Below are positions 1 to 6,918 of a stretch of 9,015 nt of DNA, piece by piece. The translations under genes were made by a program, and so were the position numbers. The stretch is taken from the NCBI GenBank assembly GCA_007117235.1, contig SKGY01000241.1, positions 1 to 9,015 of the forward strand, read 5' to 3'. Origin of the DNA: Balneolaceae bacterium. GTDB lineage: Bacteria > Bacteroidota > Rhodothermia > Balneolales > Balneolaceae. Under the pieces are notes generated by a model. The model had not been told where the DNA came from and made no database searches. It was given only the letters and a program-made list of their open reading frames with translations. Position 1 is the stretch's first letter. Every line of letters begins with the position of its first letter.

Positions 1-65
1 ATCTCAAATCTCAAATCTCAAATCTCAAATCTCAAATCTCAAATCTCAAATCTCAAATCTCAAAT
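1..65. repeat. Perfect heptanucleotide tandem repeat (ATCTCAA)n
   Basis: Nine consecutive identical copies of ATCTCAA occupy positions 1-63, followed by two more bases of the next unit before the pattern breaks at 66. No mismatch is seen, and the array begins at the first base of the window, so its true length is unknown. It ends 87 bp before the start of the plus-strand VWA gene, in what looks like intergenic sequence. A unit length of 7 is not a multiple of 3, so copy-number change would alter spacing or frame. It resembles the short tandem heptamer arrays found between genes in some bacterial genomes. Perfect conservation suggests slippage-driven homogenisation rather than protein-level selection. 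Confidence 0.96.
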
Positions 66-79
66 AAAGATCACCTTCA

Positions 80-107
80 TTGTTAAACCATGCAATTATT
101 TTATTAA
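80..107 (+). promoter_or_regulatory. Weak candidate promoter for the VWA gene
   Basis: TTGTTA at 80-85 and TATTAA at 102-107, separated by 16 bp, form a passable sigma-70-like pair between the heptamer array and the VWA start at 153. The region 66-152 is AT-rich and has no other convincing element; the Bacteroidota TAnnTTTG motif is not seen. AT-rich DNA yields such pairs by chance, and the gene could instead be transcribed from upstream of the window. Low confidence. Confidence 0.22.
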
Positions 108-152
108 CCCAACTGTTACCTAAACTGTACATCATAGTCAAATTGTAGATAT

Positions 153-1265
153 ATGCATTTCAAATATTCTGAATGGGACGATCGGTTTAACAGTGGGGAT
201 GGCAAATCTCCATTTGAGACACTTTGGGATCTGTTTCAGGAGTTGCTGACCATTTCAGGTGGGGATGTTTCTCAGGCACTTCGCTGGCTCAACCAGATTG
301 ATGACGAATACAAAATCACCGATCAGTTCGATGAATCTTATGGTATTGGTGATTTTATCGATGAGATGCAGGAGCGCGGCTACATCAAGTTTGATGAAGA
401 AGAATCTGTAATGGTGCCAACTGCAAAAACTGATCGGAGTATCAGGCAGAAGTCTCTGGATGAGATTTTTACTCAGCTTAGAAAAGGCGGACAGGGTGAC
501 CATAAAACGCCATACACCGGCAAAGGACTTGAAAGACAGCCCGAAACCCGTTCATGGAAGCCGGGCGACGATACGGCCAATATTGACAGTTCTGCGACCA
601 TGATGAACATGTTAAAGCACAGCTCACTCGAACAATTTGATCTGAGAGAAGATGATCTTGAAGTGTACAACACCGATCATTATACATCCGCCTCAACTGT
701 GCTGTTGATTGATCTCAGTCACTCTATGATTTTATACGGAGAAGATCGTATCACTCCTGCCAAAAAAGTGGCCATGGGTCTGTCAGAACTTATAATGAAT
801 AACTACGCTAAAGATTCACTGGATATTATAGCATTTGGAAACGAGGCGTGGGAAATAGAAGTAAAAGATCTTCCATACCTGAAAGTTGGACCCTTTCACA
901 CTAATACACTTCATGGTTTACAGAAAGCGAGACATATTCTTCAGAGAAAAAAGTTTTCGAATAAACAGGTTTTCATGATTACAGACGGAAAACCGTCATG
1001 CATGTTTGAAAACGGAAAATTGTACAAAAACAGCTTTGGCCTTGATCGAAAAATTGTCAACAAAGTGCTTGACGAAGCTGTGAAATGTAAGAGAGAGAAT
1101 ATCACCATCACAACCTTTATGATTGCGAGAGACCCGTATCTGCAAAACTTTGTTAAGGAGTTAACTGAAGCAAATCAGGGTCGGGCATACTACTCATCAC
1201 TGAATAAACTGGGTGGATATATTTTTGAGGATTATATCCGAAATCGAAGAAAAAATGTAAAGTAG
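153..1265 (+). CDS. VWA-domain protein with intact MIDAS, cytoplasmic
   Basis: Predicted 370-residue soluble protein with no signal peptide or membrane segment. The von Willebrand factor A fold covers about residues 181-365. Its metal-ion-dependent adhesion site is complete: DLSHS at 187-191 (D187, S189, S191), a threonine in HTNT (T250, possibly T252), and ITDG with D278. Residues 1-110 form a charged helical region, followed by a Gly/Lys/Pro-rich, probably disordered linker (about 111-140). This family is known to occur beside MoxR- or ChlI-like AAA+ ATPases, where the VWA protein acts as a metal-dependent adaptor; that pairing is inferred here. No ATPase lies downstream, so any partner would be upstream, beyond the repeat array. 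The ATG has no Shine-Dalgarno. The stop lies 6 bp before the terminator's A-run. The precise substrate is unknown. Confidence 0.88.
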   Translation: MHFKYSEWDDRFNSGDGKSPFETLWDLFQELLTISGGDVSQALRWLNQIDDEYKITDQFDESYGIGDFIDEMQERGYIKFDEEESVMVPTAKTDRSIRQKSLDEIFTQLRKGGQGDHKTPYTGKGLERQPETRSWKPGDDTANIDSSATMMNMLKHSSLEQFDLREDDLEVYNTDHYTSASTVLLIDLSHSMILYGEDRITPAKKVAMGLSELIMNNYAKDSLDIIAFGNEAWEIEVKDLPYLKVGPFHTNTLHGLQKARHILQRKKFSNKQVFMITDGKPSCMFENGKLYKNSFGLDRKIVNKVLDEAVKCKRENITITTFMIARDPYLQNFVKELTEANQGRAYYSSLNKLGGYIFEDYIRNRRKNVK

Positions 1266-1271
1266 AGGCAT

Positions 1272-1304
1272 AAAAAAAGCCGTCTCAAACAAGACGGCTT
1301 TTTT
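1272..1304. terminator. Bidirectional intrinsic terminator between convergent operons
   Basis: Inverted repeat GCCGTCT (1279-1285) and AGACGGC (1292-1298) with a 6-nt loop, preceded by seven A (1272-1278) and followed by six T (1299-1304). The A and T runs can extend the stem to about 13 bp. The structure reads as GC stem plus U-tract on both strands. It sits between the VWA stop (1265) and the stop of the last skp gene (1332), so it can end both convergent transcripts. Confidence 0.93.
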
Positions 1305-1331
1305 AACTTAAGTAAGATTGTATCCGTTTCT

Positions 1332-1877
1332 TTAGATATCCAACTGGTCCATTACGGCAGTTGTGATGTCATACTCTTCCTGAACACGTGGAGATACGTA
1401 GAGAATAATTACGTCACCATTAGATGTCGTGGTATTCAGCACATAATCTAATCCCATTCTTGAAGCAACAGTTGAGATAGCTTCCTCCATCTGTTGTAGA
1501 AGTGGGCCCATTAATTCTGCCTGTCGTTGTTGCATCTCTTGTTGTGCACGTTGCTGTAACTGACGGAATTCCGTTTCCATCTGAGTTAGTCGCTGCTCTT
1601 CTTGCTGTCTGGCTGATTCTGAGATAACACCAACTTTCTGCTGATACAGTTCGATCTCTGTTTGAAGTTGTCTTTCGCTGGTTACCAGTTCATTCTGCTT
1701 ACGTTCAGCAAAATTTTGGAGCCTTTGTTGAACAGCTCTCATTTCCGGCATACGTTCGAGTATCGCTCTTGGTTCAACAAAACCGATTTTCATATCCTGA
1801 GCCTGAGCAGCAGGAGCAGCCATCAATGTTGTGATAGCGATTAAAAAGACAGAGCTTAAAATGATTAATTTTTTCAT
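1332..1877 (-). CDS. skp: Skp/OmpH-family periplasmic chaperone, third paralogue
   Basis: 181-residue precursor. A Sec signal peptide (MKK, hydrophobic core, AQA cleavage near residue 26) precedes the OmpH family opening KIGFVEPRAILERMPE. A long Gln/Arg/Glu-rich amphipathic coiled coil (about 48-125) follows, then a C-terminal strand segment with GLDYVLN and a GDVIILYVSPR stretch. In known Skp trimers these form the tentacles and the beta-barrel body that cage unfolded outer-membrane proteins. It is the last gene of the bamA cluster, 18 nt after the second skp and 27 nt before the terminator. The C-terminal pattern GLDxVLNxTxxxGD is shared with the second copy, suggesting these two duplicated most recently. 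The mature protein is acidic by hand count (about 25 D/E against 16 K/R), unlike basic E. coli Skp. Client range is not predictable. Confidence 0.88.
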   Translation of the reverse strand: MKKLIILSSVFLIAITTLMAAPAAQAQDMKIGFVEPRAILERMPEMRAVQQRLQNFAERKQNELVTSERQLQTEIELYQQKVGVISESARQQEEQRLTQMETEFRQLQQRAQQEMQQRQAELMGPLLQQMEEAISTVASRMGLDYVLNTTTSNGDVIILYVSPRVQEEYDITTAVMDQLDI

Positions 1878-1895
1878 GGTTATAAATGGTTCTGG

Positions 1896-2417
1896 TTAGT
1901 TCTGTGTAAGTTTTTCAATGACTCTTTGCGTGATGTCAGCGGCCCGTTGAGATGAGTAATATACAATTGGGTCACCTGTGCTGGCTGTTCTGTTAAGTAC
2001 AAAATCTAGCCCCATCTCTTCTGACACCTCACCCATTGCAGCCTCTACTCTGGCTAAAAGTGGAGTGAAGAGATCATTCTGGCGCTGTTGAATCTGACGC
2101 TGTATTCTCGTTTGTAGATTGCTCAGTTCTTCCTGTGCTTGCACAAGTCGATCCTCTTCCTGCTCTTGTGCGGCACCGGTGAGAGCACCCGATTCTACCC
2201 GCTCTGAAAAATCAGTCAGGTCTTCGATCCACTCCTGGTATCGTGCCTGATAAGCATTTTGTCTTTCCTGAATGTATTGCTCAATCTGAGTTTGTACCTG
2301 TTGTGTTTCAGGTAATGCATCAAGCACCTCATCAGGATTCATAATCCCAACTTTAAGCTGACCAAAAGCCATTACAGGCAAGGAGAGCATGATAAATGTA
2401 AGTAGTAGTCTTTTCAT
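1896..2417 (-). CDS. skp: Skp/OmpH-family periplasmic chaperone, second paralogue
   Basis: 173-residue precursor. The signal peptide ends at about residue 19 (AFG before QLKVG). The mature protein opens with the OmpH-type KVGIMNPDEVLDALPE segment, continues as a coiled coil rich in Gln and Glu (about 40-115), and ends in a domain containing GLDFVLNRTASTGDP and YYSSQR. The fold implies a trimeric, tentacle-shaped holdase for unfolded outer-membrane barrels, as known for Skp. It lies 43 nt after the first skp and 18 nt before the third, and is presumably co-transcribed with bamA. It is strongly acidic (hand count about 27 D/E to 13 K/R in the mature chain). Its C-terminus is closer to the third copy than to the first. 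The ATG has no obvious Shine-Dalgarno. Confidence 0.88.
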   Translation of the reverse strand: MKRLLLTFIMLSLPVMAFGQLKVGIMNPDEVLDALPETQQVQTQIEQYIQERQNAYQARYQEWIEDLTDFSERVESGALTGAAQEQEEDRLVQAQEELSNLQTRIQRQIQQRQNDLFTPLLARVEAAMGEVSEEMGLDFVLNRTASTGDPIVYYSSQRAADITQRVIEKLTQN

Positions 2418-2460
2418 AGAATGTATATTGTTAAGCCACCTAAGTTATAATTTACGTCTT

Positions 2461-2997
2461 TTAATTGCCTGTTAGATCTATTCCCATCTCTAACATCACT
2501 TCATCAGTGAGGTTCCATTGCTGTCTCACAAATAGAAATTTTGTGTCTTGTGCTCTGTCAAATACAAAGTCAAAAGCATCTCTGGTTGCTACCGTGTTTA
2601 ATGCATCAAATATCTGACGCTGTATTGGCTCGAGCAGTTCTCGCTGTCGGGTAAAATAGTCACCCTGTGGACCAAACCGCTGTTCAATCAGCTGTTCTAT
2701 TTGAGTTCGCTTAGCATTAATTTCGTTGATACGCTGTGAACGTACATCATCAGTAAGAAGTATTTCTCGCGCCTGAAAATCAAGCTCAAGTTCTTCAAGT
2801 TCTGCCTCACGTTCATTGATTTCCCTCTGCCATGTATCACTGAGCAATGAGAGTCGTTGTTCAATTCCTGCGTATTCAGGCATATTTTGAAGTATCACAT
2901 CCGAGTCTATAAAACCTATTTTCTGATCTTGTGCCACAGCGGGCTCAAACAAACCAAACAACAGAATAAGACTGATATGTACAGACTTTTTCAGCAT
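2461..2997 (-). CDS. skp: Skp/OmpH-family periplasmic chaperone, first paralogue
   Basis: I chose the ATG at 2997, giving 178 residues that begin MLKKSVHIS and carry a clear signal peptide with AVA cleavage near residue 22. An ATG at 3036 is in frame but would add 13 non-signal residues and overlap bamA. With the chosen start the ATG follows the bamA stop after 2 nt, implying translational coupling. The mature protein opens QKIGFIDSDVILQNMPE, typical of OmpH, then runs through a long charged coiled coil (about 43-120). The C-terminus differs from the other two copies: AFDFVFDRAQDTKFLFV replaces the GLDxVLNxTxxxGD pattern. Known family role: holdase delivering unfolded outer-membrane proteins to BamA. 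Acidic by hand count (about 32 D/E to 17 K/R). Immediate adjacency makes it the likeliest dedicated BamA partner, which is inference. Confidence 0.87.
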   Translation of the reverse strand: MLKKSVHISLILLFGLFEPAVAQDQKIGFIDSDVILQNMPEYAGIEQRLSLLSDTWQREINEREAELEELELDFQAREILLTDDVRSQRINEINAKRTQIEQLIEQRFGPQGDYFTRQRELLEPIQRQIFDALNTVATRDAFDFVFDRAQDTKFLFVRQQWNLTDEVMLEMGIDLTGN

Positions 2998-2999
2998 GT

Positions 3000-5510
3000 T
3001 TAGAATGGTGCACCAATGTTGAACAAGAACTGCCATTCACCCGCTCTTAAACCTGCACCCTCGTTAGATGGTGGTGTTCCATCAAGTCGATAACCGTAAC
3101 TTAAATCAACCAAACCTAGAATTGGGAGGAAAATTCTTGTCCCAAAACCGGCCGCACGTTTCACATTGAATGGATCGAACTCACCCAGGTTAGAAAATGT
3201 ATTTCCCGCATCTATAAACATATATGGTATTAACTGAATCTGTTCTGATGCTACAGCAGGATATCGTAATTCCATTGAATATTTGTTAAACACTCGTCCA
3301 CCTGTCAGATTTTGATTTTGATCAACCGGGGAGATAACACCGTTAAAACCACCCGGGAACCCGCGAAGGTCAATATTATCATTCAGGAAGTTTTGACGCT
3401 GCTGTATTTCGGTACCACCCAGATAAAATCGCTGAAAATTACTTTGATTATTCTCGCTGAAATACCCCATATAACCATATTCGGCTCCCGCGCTAAATAC
3501 TAGCTTTCCTATAATATTATGATGGTGCTGATATTGTGATTTCAGCTTATAAAACTGAGCGAAACCGGGAACTGGAAGCGCAACCTCAGCTGAGAAGTTA
3601 AACTTAGACCCGCCTCTTGGTGAAATTGGGTTATCTGTTGAGTTTCGCTCTATAACCTGACGAAGTGTTAACAGATCCGCTTTACCATCTTCAAATATCC
3701 CGCTAAACCCGGCTACGTTAAATCGGTTGTAGGTCAAAATTGTTCGTTGAGAGAAAAAATCATCCGGCCACGTCAATCTGCGCCCCAAACTTACTGCCGC
3801 TGTAAATAGCTCGTTTCGTCGATTTGCTTGTTGTTGATTTAAACCACCAGATCTAAATCTTCTGTTAAAGTTCAAATAATCGTATGAAACATTAACACCA
3901 AGTGATGTTGGTTTTCCTCGTAACCAAGGCTCTGTGAAACTGAAATTGTAGCTTTGATAACCACGACCGGTTACCTGCACACCTAATGATAACCGCTGTC
4001 CGTCACCTGACGGTATTGGCGCCCACCCTCCCGGTTCAAAAATTCTTCGGGCTGAAAAGTTATTGAAGTTAACACGAGCGGCAAGAATAATTCCTATCTG
4101 TCGCCCACCAAAACCGCCTGAGAATTCGAAGTTATCCGTTCCCTGTGTTTCATCAAGTGCATAGATAATATCAACTGTATAGTTTTCTTGATCGGGTTGA
4201 AGATCGGGCTGGATACCTTCGGGGTTGAAATAACCCAACTGCCCAAGTTCACGGATTGATCGAATAATTAAAGAACGGTTGTAGGTCTGACCGGGTACAG
4301 TACGAATAGTCCGCCTAACCACATCATCGTGAGTCTTTGTATTTCCGGTAAATCGAACTTCACGAATTGTAGCTATTTCATCTTCTATAAGCTCAAATGA
4401 TACATCTAGTGAGTCACCTTCAACAACTCGAATATCTTCATAGATTTGGAAAAACAGATATCCGATATTTTCATATAAACTTCTGATATCACTCTCATCC
4501 CTGCTCATTTCAAGATTTCTTCTGAAACGAGACTCGTTAAACACATCGCCTTTACTAAATCCAAACGCTTGAGTTAACTGTTGGTCAGTGTAAACAGTAT
4601 TTCCTTCCCACTCTATATTTCTGATATGATATCGGGGTCCTTCTTCAATTTCGATATCAAAAATCACACCGTCTTTACTTCTTCTCCAATTGTCAACATA
4701 GATGGAATCCTCTACTACCCTGGCATCTCTGTGCCCATTATCCCTGTAGTATTGTAGCACATTGGCAATTCCCTCTTCATACTCATCCTGTGTAAATACA
4801 TGGCGTTTAAAAATTCTCCACCATCGATCCTGTTTAATAGTATCAAACTCCTTTCTTAACCGTCTGTCGCTGAACTCAGAATTACCTACAAAATTGATCT
4901 CGCGCACTTTTATTCTTTCACCCGGATCAATATTGAATGTTAAAATTACGCGATTGGCAACATCACTCGGCTCTTCGGTTAACTCTATCTGCGTATTCCA
5001 ATATCCTTTTTCTCTGTAGTATCTACGGATTGTGTTGAGTGACTGGGTCCTAACTGAATTGGTAACCGCAAAGCTGGAGAGAAGATTAAGCCTCTCTCTC
5101 AACTCTCGACGCTCTGATCGTTTTGGACCTACAATTTCATATCTCTGAAGGCGCGGCTGCTCCTGCACTTTAATTTCAATTCGCACACCACCACTAATCC
5201 GTTGATGCATAATTTGTACATCAGAAAAAAGTCCTGTCCTGTAGAGCTGTTTAATTGCGTTAGAAATATTATCACCCGGTATCATAACGCGATCACCAAC
5301 CCGTAATCCGCTACTGCTAATTATGAAGCTTTCGCGAGCAGTTACAATACCTGAAACTACAATTTCCCGAATTTCATATTCTAGTGGAATGACGTCTGTG
5401 GGATCAAGTATCTCAAAACGGGTAGTGTCCTGAGCCTGTACTTGTTTAGTTGATTGAATCCCGATACATGTTAACGCGGTGCAGAAAAAGAGAAACTTAA
5501 TTTTTAACAC
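3000..5510 (-). CDS. bamA: Outer-membrane protein assembly factor BamA (Omp85)
   Basis: 836 residues, close to the family's usual ~800. A signal peptide (cleavage near residue 27, VQAQ) is followed by five POTRA domains at roughly 46-118, 122-198, 201-293, 295-380 and 381-455, with the recurring pattern IxxIxxxGN, GLFSDV and GYF. The C-terminal 16-strand barrel spans about 460-836. It contains the conserved loop-6 LRGF motif (715-718) and ends in phenylalanine, the expected beta-signal. BamA inserts and folds outer-membrane beta-barrels, receiving clients from periplasmic chaperones. The start is GTG at 5510: a TAA lies in frame only 9 nt upstream (5520-5522), there is no in-frame ATG between, and the next Met falls inside POTRA1. 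Between uppS (20-nt gap) and the first skp (2-nt gap), a common Bacteroidota arrangement. Other BAM subunits are absent here. Confidence 0.96.
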   Translation of the reverse strand: MLKIKFLFFCTALTCIGIQSTKQVQAQDTTRFEILDPTDVIPLEYEIREIVVSGIVTARESFIISSSGLRVGDRVMIPGDNISNAIKQLYRTGLFSDVQIMHQRISGGVRIEIKVQEQPRLQRYEIVGPKRSERRELRERLNLLSSFAVTNSVRTQSLNTIRRYYREKGYWNTQIELTEEPSDVANRVILTFNIDPGERIKVREINFVGNSEFSDRRLRKEFDTIKQDRWWRIFKRHVFTQDEYEEGIANVLQYYRDNGHRDARVVEDSIYVDNWRRSKDGVIFDIEIEEGPRYHIRNIEWEGNTVYTDQQLTQAFGFSKGDVFNESRFRRNLEMSRDESDIRSLYENIGYLFFQIYEDIRVVEGDSLDVSFELIEDEIATIREVRFTGNTKTHDDVVRRTIRTVPGQTYNRSLIIRSIRELGQLGYFNPEGIQPDLQPDQENYTVDIIYALDETQGTDNFEFSGGFGGRQIGIILAARVNFNNFSARRIFEPGGWAPIPSGDGQRLSLGVQVTGRGYQSYNFSFTEPWLRGKPTSLGVNVSYDYLNFNRRFRSGGLNQQQANRRNELFTAAVSLGRRLTWPDDFFSQRTILTYNRFNVAGFSGIFEDGKADLLTLRQVIERNSTDNPISPRGGSKFNFSAEVALPVPGFAQFYKLKSQYQHHHNIIGKLVFSAGAEYGYMGYFSENNQSNFQRFYLGGTEIQQRQNFLNDNIDLRGFPGGFNGVISPVDQNQNLTGGRVFNKYSMELRYPAVASEQIQLIPYMFIDAGNTFSNLGEFDPFNVKRAAGFGTRIFLPILGLVDLSYGYRLDGTPPSNEGAGLRAGEWQFLFNIGAPF

Positions 5511-5530
5511 GTGATGTATTTAACTGCTGT

Positions 5531-6367
5531 TTAAGATATAATTTTATTGATAACTGCCTGAGATAACCTTTTGGTATATCCGTTTTTAACTTTCCCGTAC
5601 CTGCGATCACGTTTTTGATAAGAAAATATTGCCTCATAGAGCTCATCCCTTCTGAAATCGGGCCAAAATGTATGTGTGATGTACAGTTCTGAGTAAGCTA
5701 ATTGCCAAAGCAGAAAGTTACTGATTCGATATTCACCACTGGTCCGTATAATTAAATCCGGATCGGGAATATCGGCGGTTGACAGATGTGCACTTATCAG
5801 CTCATCATCAATGTCTTCCGGAGAAATATTACCGTTTTGAACTTCTTTGGACACCTTTTTCACAGCTTCGATAATATCCCATCGCCCTGAGTAGCTTAGA
5901 GCAAGACAGAGTTCCAGTCTGTCATTATCTTTTGTAAGATCTATTACTTCCTGAAGCTTAGACTGGCAGGTGTCCGGCAGCCGATCAATCTGGCCTATAG
6001 ATACAAGTTTGATGTTATTCTTGTGCAGCCGTTCCGCTTCATTTTGAAGTGAATTAACCAAAAGCTTCATCAAACCATTAATTTCAGCTGACGGTCGGTT
6101 CCAGTTCTCTGTTGAGAAGGCATAAAGGGTAAGATGCTTCACACCGAGCTGAGCACAAGATTCTGTCACATCTCTTACTGATTCAACCCCCGCTTTATGA
6201 CCAAATAAACGTATGTTACCTTTATCTTCAGCCCATCGACCGTTCCCATCCATAATAATAGCAATGTGATTGGGAATGGAACCTGCAGAAATCACTTTCT
6301 CCTGAAGAGCTTTGTCCTCTTCAGTCTGATCAATATTCGTAAGCGTTAACGGTTCCAAATTTTTCAT
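5531..6367 (-). CDS. uppS: Undecaprenyl diphosphate synthase (cis-prenyltransferase)
   Basis: 278 residues against 253 in E. coli. UppS condenses isopentenyl diphosphate units onto farnesyl diphosphate in cis to give the C55 carrier for peptidoglycan and surface glycans. The catalytic HIAIIMDGNGRWA is present with D40, equivalent to E. coli D26. LYAFSTENWNRP (81-92) follows, then the substrate-binding RTSGEYRISNF (208-218) with R208, R214 and S216, each 14 residues on from the E. coli equivalents, so there is no internal indel over this span. The N-terminal ~30 residues are extra, polar and probably disordered, with no signal peptide, as expected for a cytosolic or membrane-surface enzyme. 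It precedes bamA by 20 nt and follows ribH by 67 nt, the longest gap in the operon, which holds a possible promoter. Start ATG at 6367. Confidence 0.96.
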   Translation of the reverse strand: MKNLEPLTLTNIDQTEEDKALQEKVISAGSIPNHIAIIMDGNGRWAEDKGNIRLFGHKAGVESVRDVTESCAQLGVKHLTLYAFSTENWNRPSAEINGLMKLLVNSLQNEAERLHKNNIKLVSIGQIDRLPDTCQSKLQEVIDLTKDNDRLELCLALSYSGRWDIIEAVKKVSKEVQNGNISPEDIDDELISAHLSTADIPDPDLIIRTSGEYRISNFLLWQLAYSELYITHTFWPDFRRDELYEAIFSYQKRDRRYGKVKNGYTKRLSQAVINKIIS

Positions 6368-6395
6368 CCAATTCCCATGGGTTTACAAGCCTTAA

Positions 6396-6424
6396 AAAAT
6401 AGGGTTTAATGCGTCCTTATTCAA
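6396..6424 (-). promoter_or_regulatory. Candidate internal promoter for uppS-bamA-skp
   Basis: On the minus strand, TTGAAT (6424-6419) and TATTTT (6401-6396) are separated by exactly 17 bp in the only sizeable gap of the operon. This would place initiation near 6389 and give a leader of roughly 22 nt before the uppS ATG. It matches a sigma-70-like pattern; a classic Bacteroidota TAnnTTTG box is not seen. The gap's AT-richness makes a chance match possible, and the upstream genes are otherwise packed as one transcript. Confidence 0.35.
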
Positions 6425-6434
6425 CCTCTAATTA

Positions 6435-6914
6435 TCACTGTGACGACTGAATTGATCGGCTCAATTCAATCATTTCACAAGCTGATATTGCTGCTTCAGC
6501 ACCTTTGTTTCCTTTGTCTAAACTTGCCCTTTCAACTGCCTGTTCAACGTTATCTGTTGTTAGAACGCCAAAAGCTACCGGCTTTCCCACCATAAGGTTT
6601 AAATCAGTTAACCCTCGTGTTACGGATTCACATACATAATCGAAGTGGGGAGTGCCTCCTCGTATTACAACTCCAATGGCAACAACTGCGTCTACATCCA
6701 GATGATCAAAGCAGTATTTGCAAGCAAGCGGCAGCTCGAAAGAACCGGGACATCTCATTGAATAGATATTTCCCTCTGTCAGACCTTTTCCTTTTAACGC
6801 ATCAAGTGCGCCATTTAACATTTCGTCTGTGATAAAAGAATTCCATTTTGCAGCAACTACTGCCACTTTTATGTGAGCCCATTTTAGCTCATTCTTTATT
6901 TTAATTTCTGTCAT
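6435..6914 (-). CDS. ribH: 6,7-dimethyl-8-ribityllumazine synthase
   Basis: 159 residues from the ATG at 6914, normal length for RibH, the enzyme that condenses the ribityl-aminouracil intermediate with 3,4-dihydroxy-2-butanone 4-phosphate in riboflavin synthesis. Visible active-site elements are AKWNSFIT (aromatic W24 for ring stacking), PGSFELP (56-62), the VIRGGTPHFDYVCE block (83-96) with catalytic H90, FGVLTTD (115-121) and KGAEAA with a phosphate-side Lys. An ATG at 6941 is also in frame, but would add nine residues and overlap the upstream gene by 23 nt. With the chosen start the gap is 4 nt. The protein is cytosolic and normally forms a large oligomeric shell. No other rib gene lies nearby, and no FMN riboswitch is seen ahead of it, so ribH here is transcribed with envelope genes rather than with its pathway. 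Confidence 0.95.
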   Translation of the reverse strand: MTEIKIKNELKWAHIKVAVVAAKWNSFITDEMLNGALDALKGKGLTEGNIYSMRCPGSFELPLACKYCFDHLDVDAVVAIGVVIRGGTPHFDYVCESVTRGLTDLNLMVGKPVAFGVLTTDNVEQAVERASLDKGNKGAEAAISACEMIELSRSIQSSQ

Positions 6915-6918
6915 AAAT

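Noticed and set aside
1..65. Possible CRISPR or origin iterons
   Set aside because: Units are 7 bp, directly abutting and have no spacers, so not CRISPR. No DnaA boxes, rep gene or AT-rich unwinding element is recognisable nearby.
1..123. Plus-strand frame 1 is open across the heptamer array to a TAA at 121, reading as repeats of ISNLKSQ
   Set aside because: Any stop-free heptamer gives an open frame. The DNA identity of the units and lack of codon variation point to a DNA repeat; without upstream sequence a coding role cannot be supported.
111..128. Direct repeat AACTGT at 111-116 and 123-128 upstream of the VWA gene, as a possible operator
   Set aside because: Six matching bases with 12-bp phasing is weak in AT-rich DNA, and no regulator is encoded nearby.
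2998..3036. Longer first skp from the ATG at 3036, overlapping bamA
   Set aside because: It adds 13 residues with Cys and Trp before a clean signal peptide. The ATG at 2997, 2 nt after the bamA stop, is the natural start.
3312..5019. Small plus-strand open frames opposite bamA (3312-3503 and 4762-5019)
   Set aside because: They are antisense shadows of a well-conserved gene, with no recognisable domain, start context or promoter.
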